64,000 nucleotides of DNA from Agromyces mangrovi (lineage in GTDB: Bacteria; Actinomycetota; Actinomycetes; Actinomycetales; Microbacteriaceae), in the NCBI RefSeq assembly GCF_030296695.1, contig NZ_AP027737.1, positions 1,302,001 to 1,366,000 on the forward strand, given 5' to 3'. Positions 18,811-28,134 of this stretch are shown here, one piece after another. Each line of letters opens with the position of its first letter. Positions within the stretch are counted from its first letter, which is position 1. The notes beneath the pieces were generated by a model. The model had not been told where the DNA came from and did no database searches. It was given only the letters and a program-made list of their open reading frames with translations. Made by a program: the position numbers and the translations under genes.

Positions 18811-18829
18811 GAGGCGATCGTAACCGAAG

Positions 18830-19744
18830 TCACTCTTCGCCTGCGTCGACGATCTCCACAGCCGAGGACGGCTCTCCTGAACCGGCAGATGTACCAAACT
18901 CGCGGAAACCGGGGAAGTCAGGGAAGAGCTTGCGTGCCGAGCGGTCATAGCTGCCGTCCAGATAGCGAAGCAACTTCGACTTGAGGCTCGACTTGATTAC
19001 GACGGCGACAAACGGGAGCCTTCGTGGCGCTCCCCGCCCACGTTCCCCGGCGAACGCCAGAGTTCCCGGCGGAAGCGACTCGAACGGAACACCAAAGCTT
19101 CGGAAGACACCGAAATCGCCGTCTGGGACCCGGCCTGCAACGAAGTAGCCCTCTTGCGCGGCCGCACGAACATTGGGCTCAACTGTTCGGACGAGGAATG
19201 GATCTCCCGTGAGTGCCTGCTCGAGAGTGTTGGCCCACGGAGAAGCCAAGTTGCCCATCATGAGCGGGGCGTCGCCGGAACTGTGCACTGGCCAACCGGT
19301 GACATTCAGCGCAAGCAGTAGGCCGCTCTTGCTTGCGCCGTCGATACTCGGGTCCTGGCAGGCAAACCAGAGCGCAGTCATTGGATTTGACGTGAAGTCC
19401 ACAAGACGAGTGGGCACCCCATAGTGCTGCAAGTCGGCGAGAAGCTGCAGATCATCAATCAGCCCATACCGTCCGACGCCAAGACCCCAGTTTCGTGCAC
19501 GTTGGAGCGTGTCTAGCTCACGCTCGCGAACAGCAGCCTCGTCGTTACTGAGGCTCTCCCTCGCCAGTGCGCGCTGAATCGAGGCCTCGACCGTGTAGTC
19601 GGCGCTGCTCATTCCACGCCAGGCGAAACGTTGTCCCGTGCTGTAGGCACCGATCGCCCCTAGGGTCGCCATCACCTCGGTCGCAGAAGTTGGCGTGACC
19701 GAGTACCCAGTCGCTTTCCAGACATCGCCGATCGAGCGTGGCAC
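18830..19744 (-). CDS. FRG-domain protein
   Basis: A 304-residue protein with the FRG signature: FAWRGMSSADYTVEASIQRAL near residue 40, DLQLLADLQHYGVPTRLVDF and TSNPMTALWFAC around 100-125, and EGYFVAG near 190. FRG domains occur in bacterial and phage proteins, often within defence clusters; their activity is not firmly known to me. No membrane segment or signal peptide is visible. The GTG start overlaps the TAG of the methyltransferase gene by one base (TAGTG), which ties it to the restriction-modification operon. It could act as an effector or accessory subunit of either the type III system upstream or the RT module downstream. Confidence 0.8.
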   Translation of the reverse strand: MPRSIGDVWKATGYSVTPTSATEVMATLGAIGAYSTGQRFAWRGMSSADYTVEASIQRALARESLSNDEAAVRERELDTLQRARNWGLGVGRYGLIDDLQLLADLQHYGVPTRLVDFTSNPMTALWFACQDPSIDGASKSGLLLALNVTGWPVHSSGDAPLMMGNLASPWANTLEQALTGDPFLVRTVEPNVRAAAQEGYFVAGRVPDGDFGVFRSFGVPFESLPPGTLAFAGERGRGAPRRLPFVAVVIKSSLKSKLLRYLDGSYDRSARKLFPDFPGFREFGTSAGSGEPSSAVEIVDAGEE

Positions 19745-22395
19745 TACCCGACCTCAAGCACCTTCATGACCTCGTCGCCGTAGTCGTTGATAACCTTGAC
19801 GGCGATCTTGCCGGTCGAGGGAGTATCGAACGGCACCGAGACGGGGCGGTATAGAGCCGCCCATGCCTCGGGATGGATCTCGGTCTTGAGCGCGGTCTTG
19901 AGCGCCTTGTAGGGATCATTGTCGCCGAGGAAGTAGGCGTGGCGCACGAAGAAGCTCTCGCCGTCATAGTTGGTGTCAATCATCCAGAGCGCGATTTCCT
20001 TGGTGGAGTTCGAGCGCACTTCGCCCGACGTCGGGTCGTAAACGTCGATGCCACGCACCTCCACCTCCCACTGGGAGTCGACTGAGCGAAGCCCGAGGTC
20101 TGGCTCGCCGAAGACCGTGAAGAGGTTGCCTGAGCCTGTCTTCTTGAGTTCCTCGCCCATGAGCAGATCAACGTTCATACGGACGACGAGAACCTTTACG
20201 CGGCCAAGGTCGCGCACGCCGGCGACGACGGCGAAGCCCTCGTCGTCGGTCTCAACGCCGAGCTGCGGATCGAAGGCGAATCCCAGCACAGCGACGATCG
20301 GGATGTCCGCATCGACCGCCTCCCGCGCTGCGTTCTTGATGAAGGATGCCGAGACGGTGCCGTACTGAGGCCCTAGGGCGATCGCAAGCTGCTCGGCCGA
20401 CTCCTTCTGCGTGCCGATTGCCTGCATGTAGGCGCCGGGGTGTGATTCGATCGACTCGAAGACTAGGCGTTCCGTTTTGCGACCGTTCTGGATACCGGCG
20501 GCGCGCAGGTTCGTGAGGATGGACTGCTCGAACGAGGGCGTGTCTGCGTCGGTGGAGCCAGGGCGAAGGTCGTCGGCCTCGCTGAACGAGACACTCCGGT
20601 GCGGCGACAGCGACTCAACAGTGAACGGGCCGGAGACCCGCACGCGTGACTTGTCCTCCTCCGGCTTGTCATAGAGCAACTCGAAGTCGGCATGCAGCTT
20701 GATCGCCGCGTCGATCTCTTCGCGCGTCATGCCCTCGCGGATATCAGGGTTGTTCGCGATCGACTTCAGCGTGATGTGCTGGACCTTCTTGTACACGAAC
20801 CCGTGCCGTAGATCGCCGCCTGTCAGCGCGGGCGGAAGCCCTTGGATCTTTCGGCCTTCGTCGGTGTCTGCCTTAACGTAGTACGGGAACTTCGCGCCGA
20901 CGAGTCGCTGTCGCGCGAGCGCGAGAGCGACTCGAGAAGTATCGATAGTGATCCAGCGACGACCCCATTGTTCAGCCACGAACGCTGTTGTGCCGGATCC
21001 GCATGTCGGGTCGAGAACGAGGTCGCCTGGGTCAGTTGCCATTAGCATGCACCGCTCGATGACCCTGTTGGCAGTCTGAACGACGTAGACTTTATCGCCG
21101 CCGAACTGGCCCTGACCGAGCGTGTCGGTCCAGAGGTTCGAGATCGGCGCAGCTGGGAAATCATCTACGTATCGGATGTAGCCAAGATTCGCTCCCGATC
21201 CTGCATACACGCGCCCGGCGTCGACGAGGCGCTGCATGCCGACGCGATTGGTCTTCCAACCGCCCTTCTGAGGAGTAACAGTCTTGCCGTTCACCGTCAC
21301 CGGAAAAACGGTGGTTTGGCCAACGCGCGTCGTCTGGGATGTGAGGTTGTCCACACCATAGGCTCGAGCACCCTCCGGGAGCGTCGCCCCGGCGCGCTCG
21401 TCTCTTGTGAGGGGACGGGTCGATCCGTCAGGCAACTCGACAGATGTGTAGAGCGATGATGCATCGCCACCAACAGACTTCGTACGGTAGAGCTGCCGAT
21501 ACTTTGCTGAACCGAGATCCTTCGAGTACGCGACGACGAAGTTCAAGACGTTCGCCAACACATCGGTTCCGCCGGCGAAGCTCCCCGCGCCACTTGTCGT
21601 CGCGAACGCGATCTGCGTCATGAAGTTCTCCATGCCGAAGATTTCGTCCATCAGACTCCGAACAAGATGCACATTCTCGTCGCCGATCTGAACGAAAACA
21701 CTGCCGCTGTCCGTGAGCAGATCCCGCGCAACGACGAGACGATCACGGAGATAGGTCAAATAGGAGTGAATCCCCAGTTCCCAGGTATCCCGAAACGCCT
21801 TGATCTGCTCCGCCTCCCGCGCGGCATCATCGAGCTTGCCGTCCTTCACGTCGCGCCTCGACGCACGCGCCTGCCAGTTCGATCCGAACTTGATGCCGTA
21901 GGGCGGGTCGATGTAGATCATCTGCACCTTGCCGCGCAATGCCTCGCGCTCAGCGAGTGAGCCCATGACCTGCAAGCTGTCGCCTAGGATCATCCGGTTC
22001 TTCCACGACTCCTCGTGCTGGTAGAACTCGACCGCACTCAGTTCATCCAGTTCATCGAAGTAATCGAAGTCGAAGAGGCTCGGGACCTCGTCGGAAGGCG
22101 TGACCTTTGATTGATTCCTCAGGTTCTCGACGAGCGCCTGAGGAGCGATCTTCTCCTGGATGTAGATCGGCGGGGCATCGACGACGAGGTGTTCGCCGTC
22201 CTGAGCGTCCTTACCTCTCCAGACGAGCTGCGGGTCAAGCTCGGCGTTTCTCGGGTATCGCAAAGGCGGCAGTGCTTCTTTGGACTCGTCATAGAAGGTC
22301 ACCGCAGCATCCGCTGTGGGAATGTTGGACCGCTTATCGTCATGGTCGTACGCGGTGACCTGGGTTGGGCCTTTGGGCTGGCGGGGGCGGGCCAT
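19744..22395 (-). CDS. Type III-like site-specific DNA methyltransferase (Mod)
   Basis: An 883-residue N6-adenine/N4-cytosine methyltransferase of the beta class: the catalytic motif IDPPYG at 162-167 precedes the SAM motif DPTCGSGTTAFVAEQWGRR, with GSVFVQIGDENVHLVRSLMD between them. RMILGDSLQVM before DPPY is also typical of type III Mod proteins. The C-terminal 350 residues are long for a plain methyltransferase and probably serve complex formation and target recognition. The enzyme would protect host DNA and guide the restriction subunit encoded just upstream, whose TGA overlaps this ATG (ATGA). The order, nuclease gene first and methyltransferase second, is the reverse of the common mod-res arrangement. 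Confidence 0.92.
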   Translation of the reverse strand: MARPRQPKGPTQVTAYDHDDKRSNIPTADAAVTFYDESKEALPPLRYPRNAELDPQLVWRGKDAQDGEHLVVDAPPIYIQEKIAPQALVENLRNQSKVTPSDEVPSLFDFDYFDELDELSAVEFYQHEESWKNRMILGDSLQVMGSLAEREALRGKVQMIYIDPPYGIKFGSNWQARASRRDVKDGKLDDAAREAEQIKAFRDTWELGIHSYLTYLRDRLVVARDLLTDSGSVFVQIGDENVHLVRSLMDEIFGMENFMTQIAFATTSGAGSFAGGTDVLANVLNFVVAYSKDLGSAKYRQLYRTKSVGGDASSLYTSVELPDGSTRPLTRDERAGATLPEGARAYGVDNLTSQTTRVGQTTVFPVTVNGKTVTPQKGGWKTNRVGMQRLVDAGRVYAGSGANLGYIRYVDDFPAAPISNLWTDTLGQGQFGGDKVYVVQTANRVIERCMLMATDPGDLVLDPTCGSGTTAFVAEQWGRRWITIDTSRVALALARQRLVGAKFPYYVKADTDEGRKIQGLPPALTGGDLRHGFVYKKVQHITLKSIANNPDIREGMTREEIDAAIKLHADFELLYDKPEEDKSRVRVSGPFTVESLSPHRSVSFSEADDLRPGSTDADTPSFEQSILTNLRAAGIQNGRKTERLVFESIESHPGAYMQAIGTQKESAEQLAIALGPQYGTVSASFIKNAAREAVDADIPIVAVLGFAFDPQLGVETDDEGFAVVAGVRDLGRVKVLVVRMNVDLLMGEELKKTGSGNLFTVFGEPDLGLRSVDSQWEVEVRGIDVYDPTSGEVRSNSTKEIALWMIDTNYDGESFFVRHAYFLGDNDPYKALKTALKTEIHPEAWAALYRPVSVPFDTPSTGKIAVKVINDYGDEVMKVLEVG

Positions 22396-25300
22396 CAGAC
22401 TCCCTCGAAGATGAAGCGGGACAGTAGGTCGGGATCGCCCACGATCGGGCGATCAGCGATGTGGTCGGCGATCGCCCGCCGGAGCACGTGCTCCGCATCG
22501 TTGACGCCGGCCTTGCCGAGTTCTAGGTAGCCCCAGCGCCCGAATGCGCCGTGGTTGTTAACGGCGGTGCACCACATGTTGCGGGCGGTGTCGGCTTTCG
22601 CCTTGGTCGGCCCGGGGCTCTTCTGGCTGCCGGAAACCTCGACGATGAGGGTGCGCGTGAATTCCTCGCCGTCCACGGCTGCGAGGCGAAGCAGGAAGTC
22701 GGGCAGGTAACGGTGACTGCGGCCCTGGTGGACGTATGGGATCTCGAAGCCGAGGTGGTCGTTCTTCACATAGCTCGCCAGAACGCCGTCGCGGGCGAGT
22801 GTCTCGCAGACCTGGGCGACGCGCTGCTCCCACGTGTTGCCGTCTTTTCCGTCAAGAGTGACGTGCGAGACATGCGAGAGCGTGGTCTCGAAGGTCTTCT
22901 TGCGGGTGTCGAACCAGACCGCGGCAGTGCTGTGGGTGTGCCCGCCGAATGCGAGGATCGGCCTCATCAGGGGTCGGCGCTGAGCGTCGTCCAGGCGCGC
23001 GATCGCGTGCCCGATGGCCTGCGCGGCGAGCTCCTGCGGCTCGGCGAGCGTCAGGAATCCAATCGTGTACCCGGACTCGACGTGCACCTTGTGTCGGAGC
23101 CAGTCGCGGGCGAACTCGACGAGCTGCGGGAACAGCCACGGCCTGCGATCGACTGTGTCGGGGAACAGCCAACGAAGGGTGCGCTTGGCGATACCGAAGG
23201 CGACCTCCTGCTCGCGTGCTTCCTTGATCCCTTCGATCCGCTCGCTCTGGCCGACGATCCCAGCCGCTTCTACCCAGCTGGGGACGGTGTTCCCGTTGAT
23301 CACCACGCCATCGGCTGCATCCAGGTCGAAGATCAGCGGAGCATCGGGCAGCTCAACCCGGTACCCGGAGAGCACCGGGAAGTCGATCTGTAGGTGGGCT
23401 CGGTCTTCCAGCGCCTGCACCCGGATGCTCGGTTCCGGAGGCTTCGGCGGGTCGACCGGCTTGTCGCTCGGGATGAACGAAAACGGGATGCCGTACACGT
23501 TGGCGTACTCCGGCGGGAACAACCCTGTCTCGGGGTCGGCCGCGTAGGACCGACGGCGGAGCCCACGGCCGACGACCTGCTCGCACAGGAGCTGAGATCC
23601 GAACGCGCGGACCCCGAGGATGTGGGTGACGGTGTTCGCATCCCAGCCCTCCGTGAGCATCGCCACCGAGACGACGCAGCGGACGTGCTCGCCAAGCTTT
23701 CCTTTCTTGCCGACGGTGTTCATCACTTCGCGAAGCAGGTCGGAGTCATCAAGCTTGTCGACATCCGCCCCGGGGTTCGACTTGCGGTATGCCTGCTTGA
23801 AAGCGTCGATTTCCTCGGCTGCGGCCTTCTTGAAGTCACCCTTCATCGCCTCACCGGACTCGAGCTGCTTCGAATCGACGACGATCGTGCGCGGAATGGC
23901 GACAGGCTGGTCGTCCTCGACGTTGCTGAACAGAGGGAGGTTGCCCTTAACGTGCCGGGTCTGCTCGCCGTCGGTCACCTCGTAGCCGGCGATCCAGTCG
24001 TAGACGAGCTTCGAGACAAGCGTGTTCGGCGTGACGACGATCATCACCGGTGGCGGTTCGTCCAACGGCTTGAGCCGTTCTTCCCAGTCCTCATATGCCG
24101 CTTCGTAGGACTTGTACAGAGAACGGATGCCGCCCTCTAGCACCGCAGGCATATTCCAGGTGCCGGGCGCCGGCAATGCCGAGAGCGCGACTCGCTTCGG
24201 CCAGGACGGGTCGTCCTTCACCTGGTCGTAGAGGTGGAGGTACGTGACGAGGTCTGCCTGTGCGTTGTCGTCGACTGGCAGTCGCGGGACCTTCACGATG
24301 CCGGACTCGATGGCATCCATCAGGCCGAAGTCGCTGACCACCCATGGGAAGATCGAGCCCTCGCCGTACCCGCTGCCCTTCAGGTAGAAGGGTGTGGCGG
24401 ACAGGTCGTAGATCGTCTTGATCCCCTCCTTGCCCCTATTGCCGTAGCGGCGGATGTCGACGAGACCCTTGAACCAGACGCGAGCGTCTTCGTTCGCTTC
24501 CTTGGTGTCGGCGTCGAGCTTCTCGTCGAGATCCTTCGGCTGGTAGCAGTGGTGTGCCTCATCGTTGAACACGACGATCTCGCCCTTGTCGCGGCCGAGA
24601 TTGTCGAGTACCCGCGTGACGACCATCTGCGGCGTCTCGGTGAATGCGCCCTGGTCCGGCTTGCCTGCCAGCAGCAACTTGCGCGTATTGGCGCTGATGC
24701 CCTTTCCGGCGCTCGTGGTCCGTGCCATGAACTGGTGGTAGTTGATGATGTGAACGTCAGCCTGATTGAGCTGGGCGCGCAGATCCTGGGGCACGACTCC
24801 GCGGAGATCAAAGTAGTTCACGTCCCGCGGCTCTGTGGGCTGAAGTACTCGCAGTCGATCCTTGATCGTGATTCCGGGAGCGACGATTAGGAACCGCTTC
24901 ACGAACCGCGAGTCCTGGGGCGAGTTCACCTTGTTCAGCGTGTGCCAGGCGATGAGCATCGCCATCACGATCGTCTTGCCAGCACCTGTCGCCATCTTAA
25001 GCGCGACGCGCGGGAGGTTGGCGTTGTGCTCAGCGTTGGCGTTCGCGAGAGTGTCACGCCAGTCGATGCCTGCCAGGCTCGAACGGTCGTACTTCTCGCG
25101 TCCGACGACCTCAGCGAGGTAGATCGCGGTCTCCGCCGCTTCACGCTGAGCGAAGAGGATGCGGTCCTCGCGGCTCGGGTCGGACCAGTGCAGCAGCAGC
25201 TTGCGGCTGATGGCAGTCACGCCCGGATAGTTCTGGCGGCGCCAGTCGCGGAGCGCGTCGCGGAGCTGGTCGATCTTGTCGTTGCGCTCGACTCGCTCGT

Positions 25301-25517
25301 CCGTCAGATTCGAGAAGTCCAGGGTGGGCTGCGGTGCGGTCTTCGCCTTTCCCGCGCCGCGCTTCGGCTTCGGGATGGGGATGAAGAACTCGCTCGGGCG
25401 TCGCGTCTCGATGACGTCGCCCGTGGGTCCACTCGGACCCATCTCGAAGTGTCGTCCCGGCTCGTCGTACGCCGAATTGAGCACAGGATTGGACAGCGCT
25501 GCGCTGACGTCGGACAC
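22395..25517 (-). CDS. Type III-like restriction subunit (Res): DEAD/DEAH helicase-translocase with nuclease
   Basis: A 1040-residue SF2 enzyme. Walker A is ALKMATGAGKTIVMAMLIAW (about residues 173-192), the Walker B/DEAH box is VVFNDEAHHCY, and the C-terminal helicase half shows VAMLTEGWDANTVTHILGVR followed by CEQVVGRGLRR. Near the C-terminus SHRYLPDFLLRL and TLIVEVSGSQ form a PD-(D/E)XK-like nuclease motif. It would translocate on DNA and cleave unmodified sites together with Mod. The GTG at 25517 is preferred because GGGGAGGG stands five bases before it; an ATG at 25688 is possible but has no such site. Confidence 0.9.
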   Translation of the reverse strand: MSDVSAALSNPVLNSAYDEPGRHFEMGPSGPTGDVIETRRPSEFFIPIPKPKRGAGKAKTAPQPTLDFSNLTDERVERNDKIDQLRDALRDWRRQNYPGVTAISRKLLLHWSDPSREDRILFAQREAAETAIYLAEVVGREKYDRSSLAGIDWRDTLANANAEHNANLPRVALKMATGAGKTIVMAMLIAWHTLNKVNSPQDSRFVKRFLIVAPGITIKDRLRVLQPTEPRDVNYFDLRGVVPQDLRAQLNQADVHIINYHQFMARTTSAGKGISANTRKLLLAGKPDQGAFTETPQMVVTRVLDNLGRDKGEIVVFNDEAHHCYQPKDLDEKLDADTKEANEDARVWFKGLVDIRRYGNRGKEGIKTIYDLSATPFYLKGSGYGEGSIFPWVVSDFGLMDAIESGIVKVPRLPVDDNAQADLVTYLHLYDQVKDDPSWPKRVALSALPAPGTWNMPAVLEGGIRSLYKSYEAAYEDWEERLKPLDEPPPVMIVVTPNTLVSKLVYDWIAGYEVTDGEQTRHVKGNLPLFSNVEDDQPVAIPRTIVVDSKQLESGEAMKGDFKKAAAEEIDAFKQAYRKSNPGADVDKLDDSDLLREVMNTVGKKGKLGEHVRCVVSVAMLTEGWDANTVTHILGVRAFGSQLLCEQVVGRGLRRRSYAADPETGLFPPEYANVYGIPFSFIPSDKPVDPPKPPEPSIRVQALEDRAHLQIDFPVLSGYRVELPDAPLIFDLDAADGVVINGNTVPSWVEAAGIVGQSERIEGIKEAREQEVAFGIAKRTLRWLFPDTVDRRPWLFPQLVEFARDWLRHKVHVESGYTIGFLTLAEPQELAAQAIGHAIARLDDAQRRPLMRPILAFGGHTHSTAAVWFDTRKKTFETTLSHVSHVTLDGKDGNTWEQRVAQVCETLARDGVLASYVKNDHLGFEIPYVHQGRSHRYLPDFLLRLAAVDGEEFTRTLIVEVSGSQKSPGPTKAKADTARNMWCTAVNNHGAFGRWGYLELGKAGVNDAEHVLRRAIADHIADRPIVGDPDLLSRFIFEGV

Positions 25518-25691
25518 GGAACCCTCCCCGGATCGGCGCCACCCGCTAGGGGCCGCCCTCCACATATTGCCGCACTCATCGGCATCGATGTGGACAAGCG
25601 CGCTTTCTGGGGCAACCGTCGAGTGCCTCATCGGTCTACCGGCGCGCGGAAGCCGGTCCTTCACCGTTCCGACCCCGAACGCAGCCATCCA

Positions 25692-27589
25692 CTACTGGTC
25701 AGCGTACGGGCCGCTCTCCAGGCCGCTTTGGCGCAAGCGGGCAACGAGCAAATCGAGTACAGGACGCACCGATCGAACGAACCAGCCCTCGTCGCCAAGA
25801 ACTCGCACTAGTGCAGGGCTCACCTTGTAGTAGAGCTGGATGAACAGGCGACCAGCACGATGCCGCGCAAGCTGCCCGTCGCGGTACCGACGGAGTACGC
25901 GCACTTCCGGGCAGTCGTACGACCCATACACCGCGGTAGCAACAAAACAACCGCCCTGTGACGTTCTCGTTGGTTGGGCTGGCTGCGCAGTCTGGCGAGC
26001 GTTGGAGCGGAGAGCCGAAGCTCCCGGACGATCTGTGTGTGCCGCTGGGCTCGACCGCTCCCTTTCGGCCGATTCAAGCATGTCCTGCAGGACTCCTGGA
26101 AGTGGGTCGACACCGACGGAACGACGAGCAAGAGTAGCTTTCAGCGTCGCAAGCCGATCAGCGCTGGCGGTGCCGGCGAATAGCCGGATAAGCGAGCGAT
26201 ATGCCGGGACGACCAGAGGTGTGAGTTCCTCAGTGACCAACTCGCTGACACTCGTCTCGGTCCCGGCAGATACGCGTGACGCCCACATCAAGACAAGGTG
26301 CTTCGCCATGGGCGCAATTGGGTCGCCATTCGCAATGTCTCGTTCCAATTTGGAGGAAGCAGCGTCCCTGCCCGACGTGTCGTTCGCGAGGACCAAGATG
26401 TCCAGCAGGACTTCGCCGGCACCGGCCACGTAGCGGGGACTGCTCGTTTCAGCACCGATTGGCCGTGGCTGATGGCCGAGCCGGCTAATGACGAACCGCT
26501 CAAACTCTGCATCCAGCTGGAAGCCTGTACCTGCGGCCCTGCCGGGTTGCCGAGGCCCGTATTGGCGCTCGTATGGGTCAATCCGCGAGTTCAACGAGCG
26601 AAGGTAGTACCCGTCGCCCTCCCAACCAACGAACTCGACCGTGGAGCCGCTGGGGCCATGAAGTTGCTGGTAGGCATTCTTGCCCCATGCGACGACCGAC
26701 CCGTCGTTTCGCAGTGCCAACGAGTGATCATTTCCAGCGGATATCACGCTGACGTCGTTCAGGCCGTGGGGGACTGTGTGACGTACAGGGCTAGCACCCC
26801 AACCCACCACAATCCCATCCTGTCGCCGAGCGAGGATGTGCATCTCGCCAGCAGCCACCTGCGTCACGTCGTGGAGCATCTCCAGTGGGGCAGCGAGACG
26901 CAACCCCCGACTTCGACCATGCCATCCTTCTTCGCGGCGACCCACGCAGGAGACGGTCCGCCAACGACGTCGATACAGACCACTTCCGTCAGGGTCGTCG
27001 GAACCTGGGGAGAACCAGACTGTGACGTGCCCCACGCTGCAACGCCGCCGCCTGAGCGGATTGCGAAGCAGCTCTCCCAACCGGATGCCACCGAAACGGC
27101 GTCAGCTAGGTCCGCGGGGGCGTCAACTGGGCCGCTTCCGAGCTGTCCCCAGACGACCACGGTGCCGTCCCGACGAACAGCAGCGGAGTGCCCGCCTCCA
27201 GCGGAGATGGCGACCACATCAGCCAGGCTCGGCGGCACCGATGTGGCTCCGCGGGTGTTGTTGCCCCAGGCGACCACGGTTCCATCCCGACGCAGCGCAA
27301 GGCTGTGCGCGTAGCCTGCAGCAATTGCCGCGACGTCGCGAAGATCAGGCGGAACATCGGCCTGTCCTCGCTCGTTGCTTCCGGACGCAAGGACACAGCC
27401 GCCTGCAGTCAGGACTAAGGTGTGCTGCCCGCCGGCCGCTACCGCGATGACACCCTCTGGGAGGCGCCAAACCGCGGCTCCGGCCAATGCGCGAGGATCG
27501 AGATCGATGGTTACCATGCCGTCTGAAATGACATCACCCCGTCGGAAGCGCTGGATGCGTGAAGGCTCTATTAGCCCTGCCGCAAGCAT
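25692..27589 (-). pseudogene. RCC1-repeat protein with CFI-box C-terminal domain, one-base frame break
   Basis: The N-terminal half consists of RCC1/BLIP-II-like propeller repeats of about 38 residues, each with a core like VAAIAAGYAHSLALRRDGTV followed by VAWGNN; at least six are visible. The frame breaks at the C run 26903-26907; one more base joins the halves into 632 residues. The C-terminal part has GGCFVATAVYGSYDCPEVRV and LRRYRDGQL...GRLFIQLYYKVSPAL, the CFI-box C-terminal module. No signal peptide is seen. RCC1 propellers bind proteins; the job here is unknown. It precedes the restriction gene by 174 bases on the same strand and may belong to the island operon or only neighbour it. 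Confidence 0.8.
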
Positions 27590-27653
27590 GGCAGACGCGG
27601 ATCACGTAGAGGCTCGGTGAGCAGCAGCAGCGCCGAGCCGTCCCTGGTGGGGT

Positions 27654-28091
27654 TCAGTCGACGGGCGGGCGGCGCAGGCGCTTGACGTCGGTGCGGCGCT
27701 TCTTCGCGCTCAGGCGGCGTTCCTTCGAGCCGCGGCTCGGCTTCGTCGGTCGGCGCGACGGCGCCGGCGGGCGCAGGGCGTCGCCGACGACCGCGGCCAG
27801 CCTCGTCCGCGCGGCGTCGCGGTTGCGCAGCTGGGCGCGGTGCTCCGATGCGGCGATCGTCAGCACGCCATGCACCAGGCGACCGCTGAGGCGGTCGAGC
27901 AGACGCTCGCGCTGCTGCGCGGAGAGCACCGCCGAGCCCGCGACATCCCACACCAGTTCCACCCGGGAATCGGCGGTGTTCACGCCCTGCCCACCCGGGC
28001 CCGACGAGCGCGAGAAGCGCCAGGTCAGCTCCGACTCGGGGATCGTGAGCCCGGCGGTGACCCGCAGTCCGGGGCGATGGGCGGCTGGCAT
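27654..28091 (-). CDS. arfB: Alternative ribosome-rescue factor ArfB (peptidyl-tRNA hydrolase)
   Basis: A 145-residue class I release-factor-like protein with the catalytic GGQ motif in SSGPGGQGVN (about residues 29-38), followed by DSRVELVWDV. It lacks the codon-recognition domains of RF1/RF2, and its tail is very basic (PTKPSRGSKERRLSAKKRR, then TDVKRLRRPP), as needed to enter the empty mRNA channel. It hydrolyses peptidyl-tRNA on ribosomes stalled without a stop codon. It has backbone base composition and is the first gene right of the low-GC island. Confidence 0.93.
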   Translation of the reverse strand: MPAAHRPGLRVTAGLTIPESELTWRFSRSSGPGGQGVNTADSRVELVWDVAGSAVLSAQQRERLLDRLSGRLVHGVLTIAASEHRAQLRNRDAARTRLAAVVGDALRPPAPSRRPTKPSRGSKERRLSAKKRRTDVKRLRRPPVD

Positions 28092-28134
28092 GGGCCCATC
28101 ATGCCCCGGGACGGCGGGCTGTGCGAGGCATCCG

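Noticed and set aside
18639..18829. Calling the RT region a retron
   Set aside because: The RT lacks the retron VTG motif, and I could not find complementary a1/a2 ends with a conserved branching G around the hairpins.
17103..18829. Diversity-generating retroelement
   Set aside because: No template/variable repeat pair with A-specific differences and no accessory Avd-like gene were seen near the RT.
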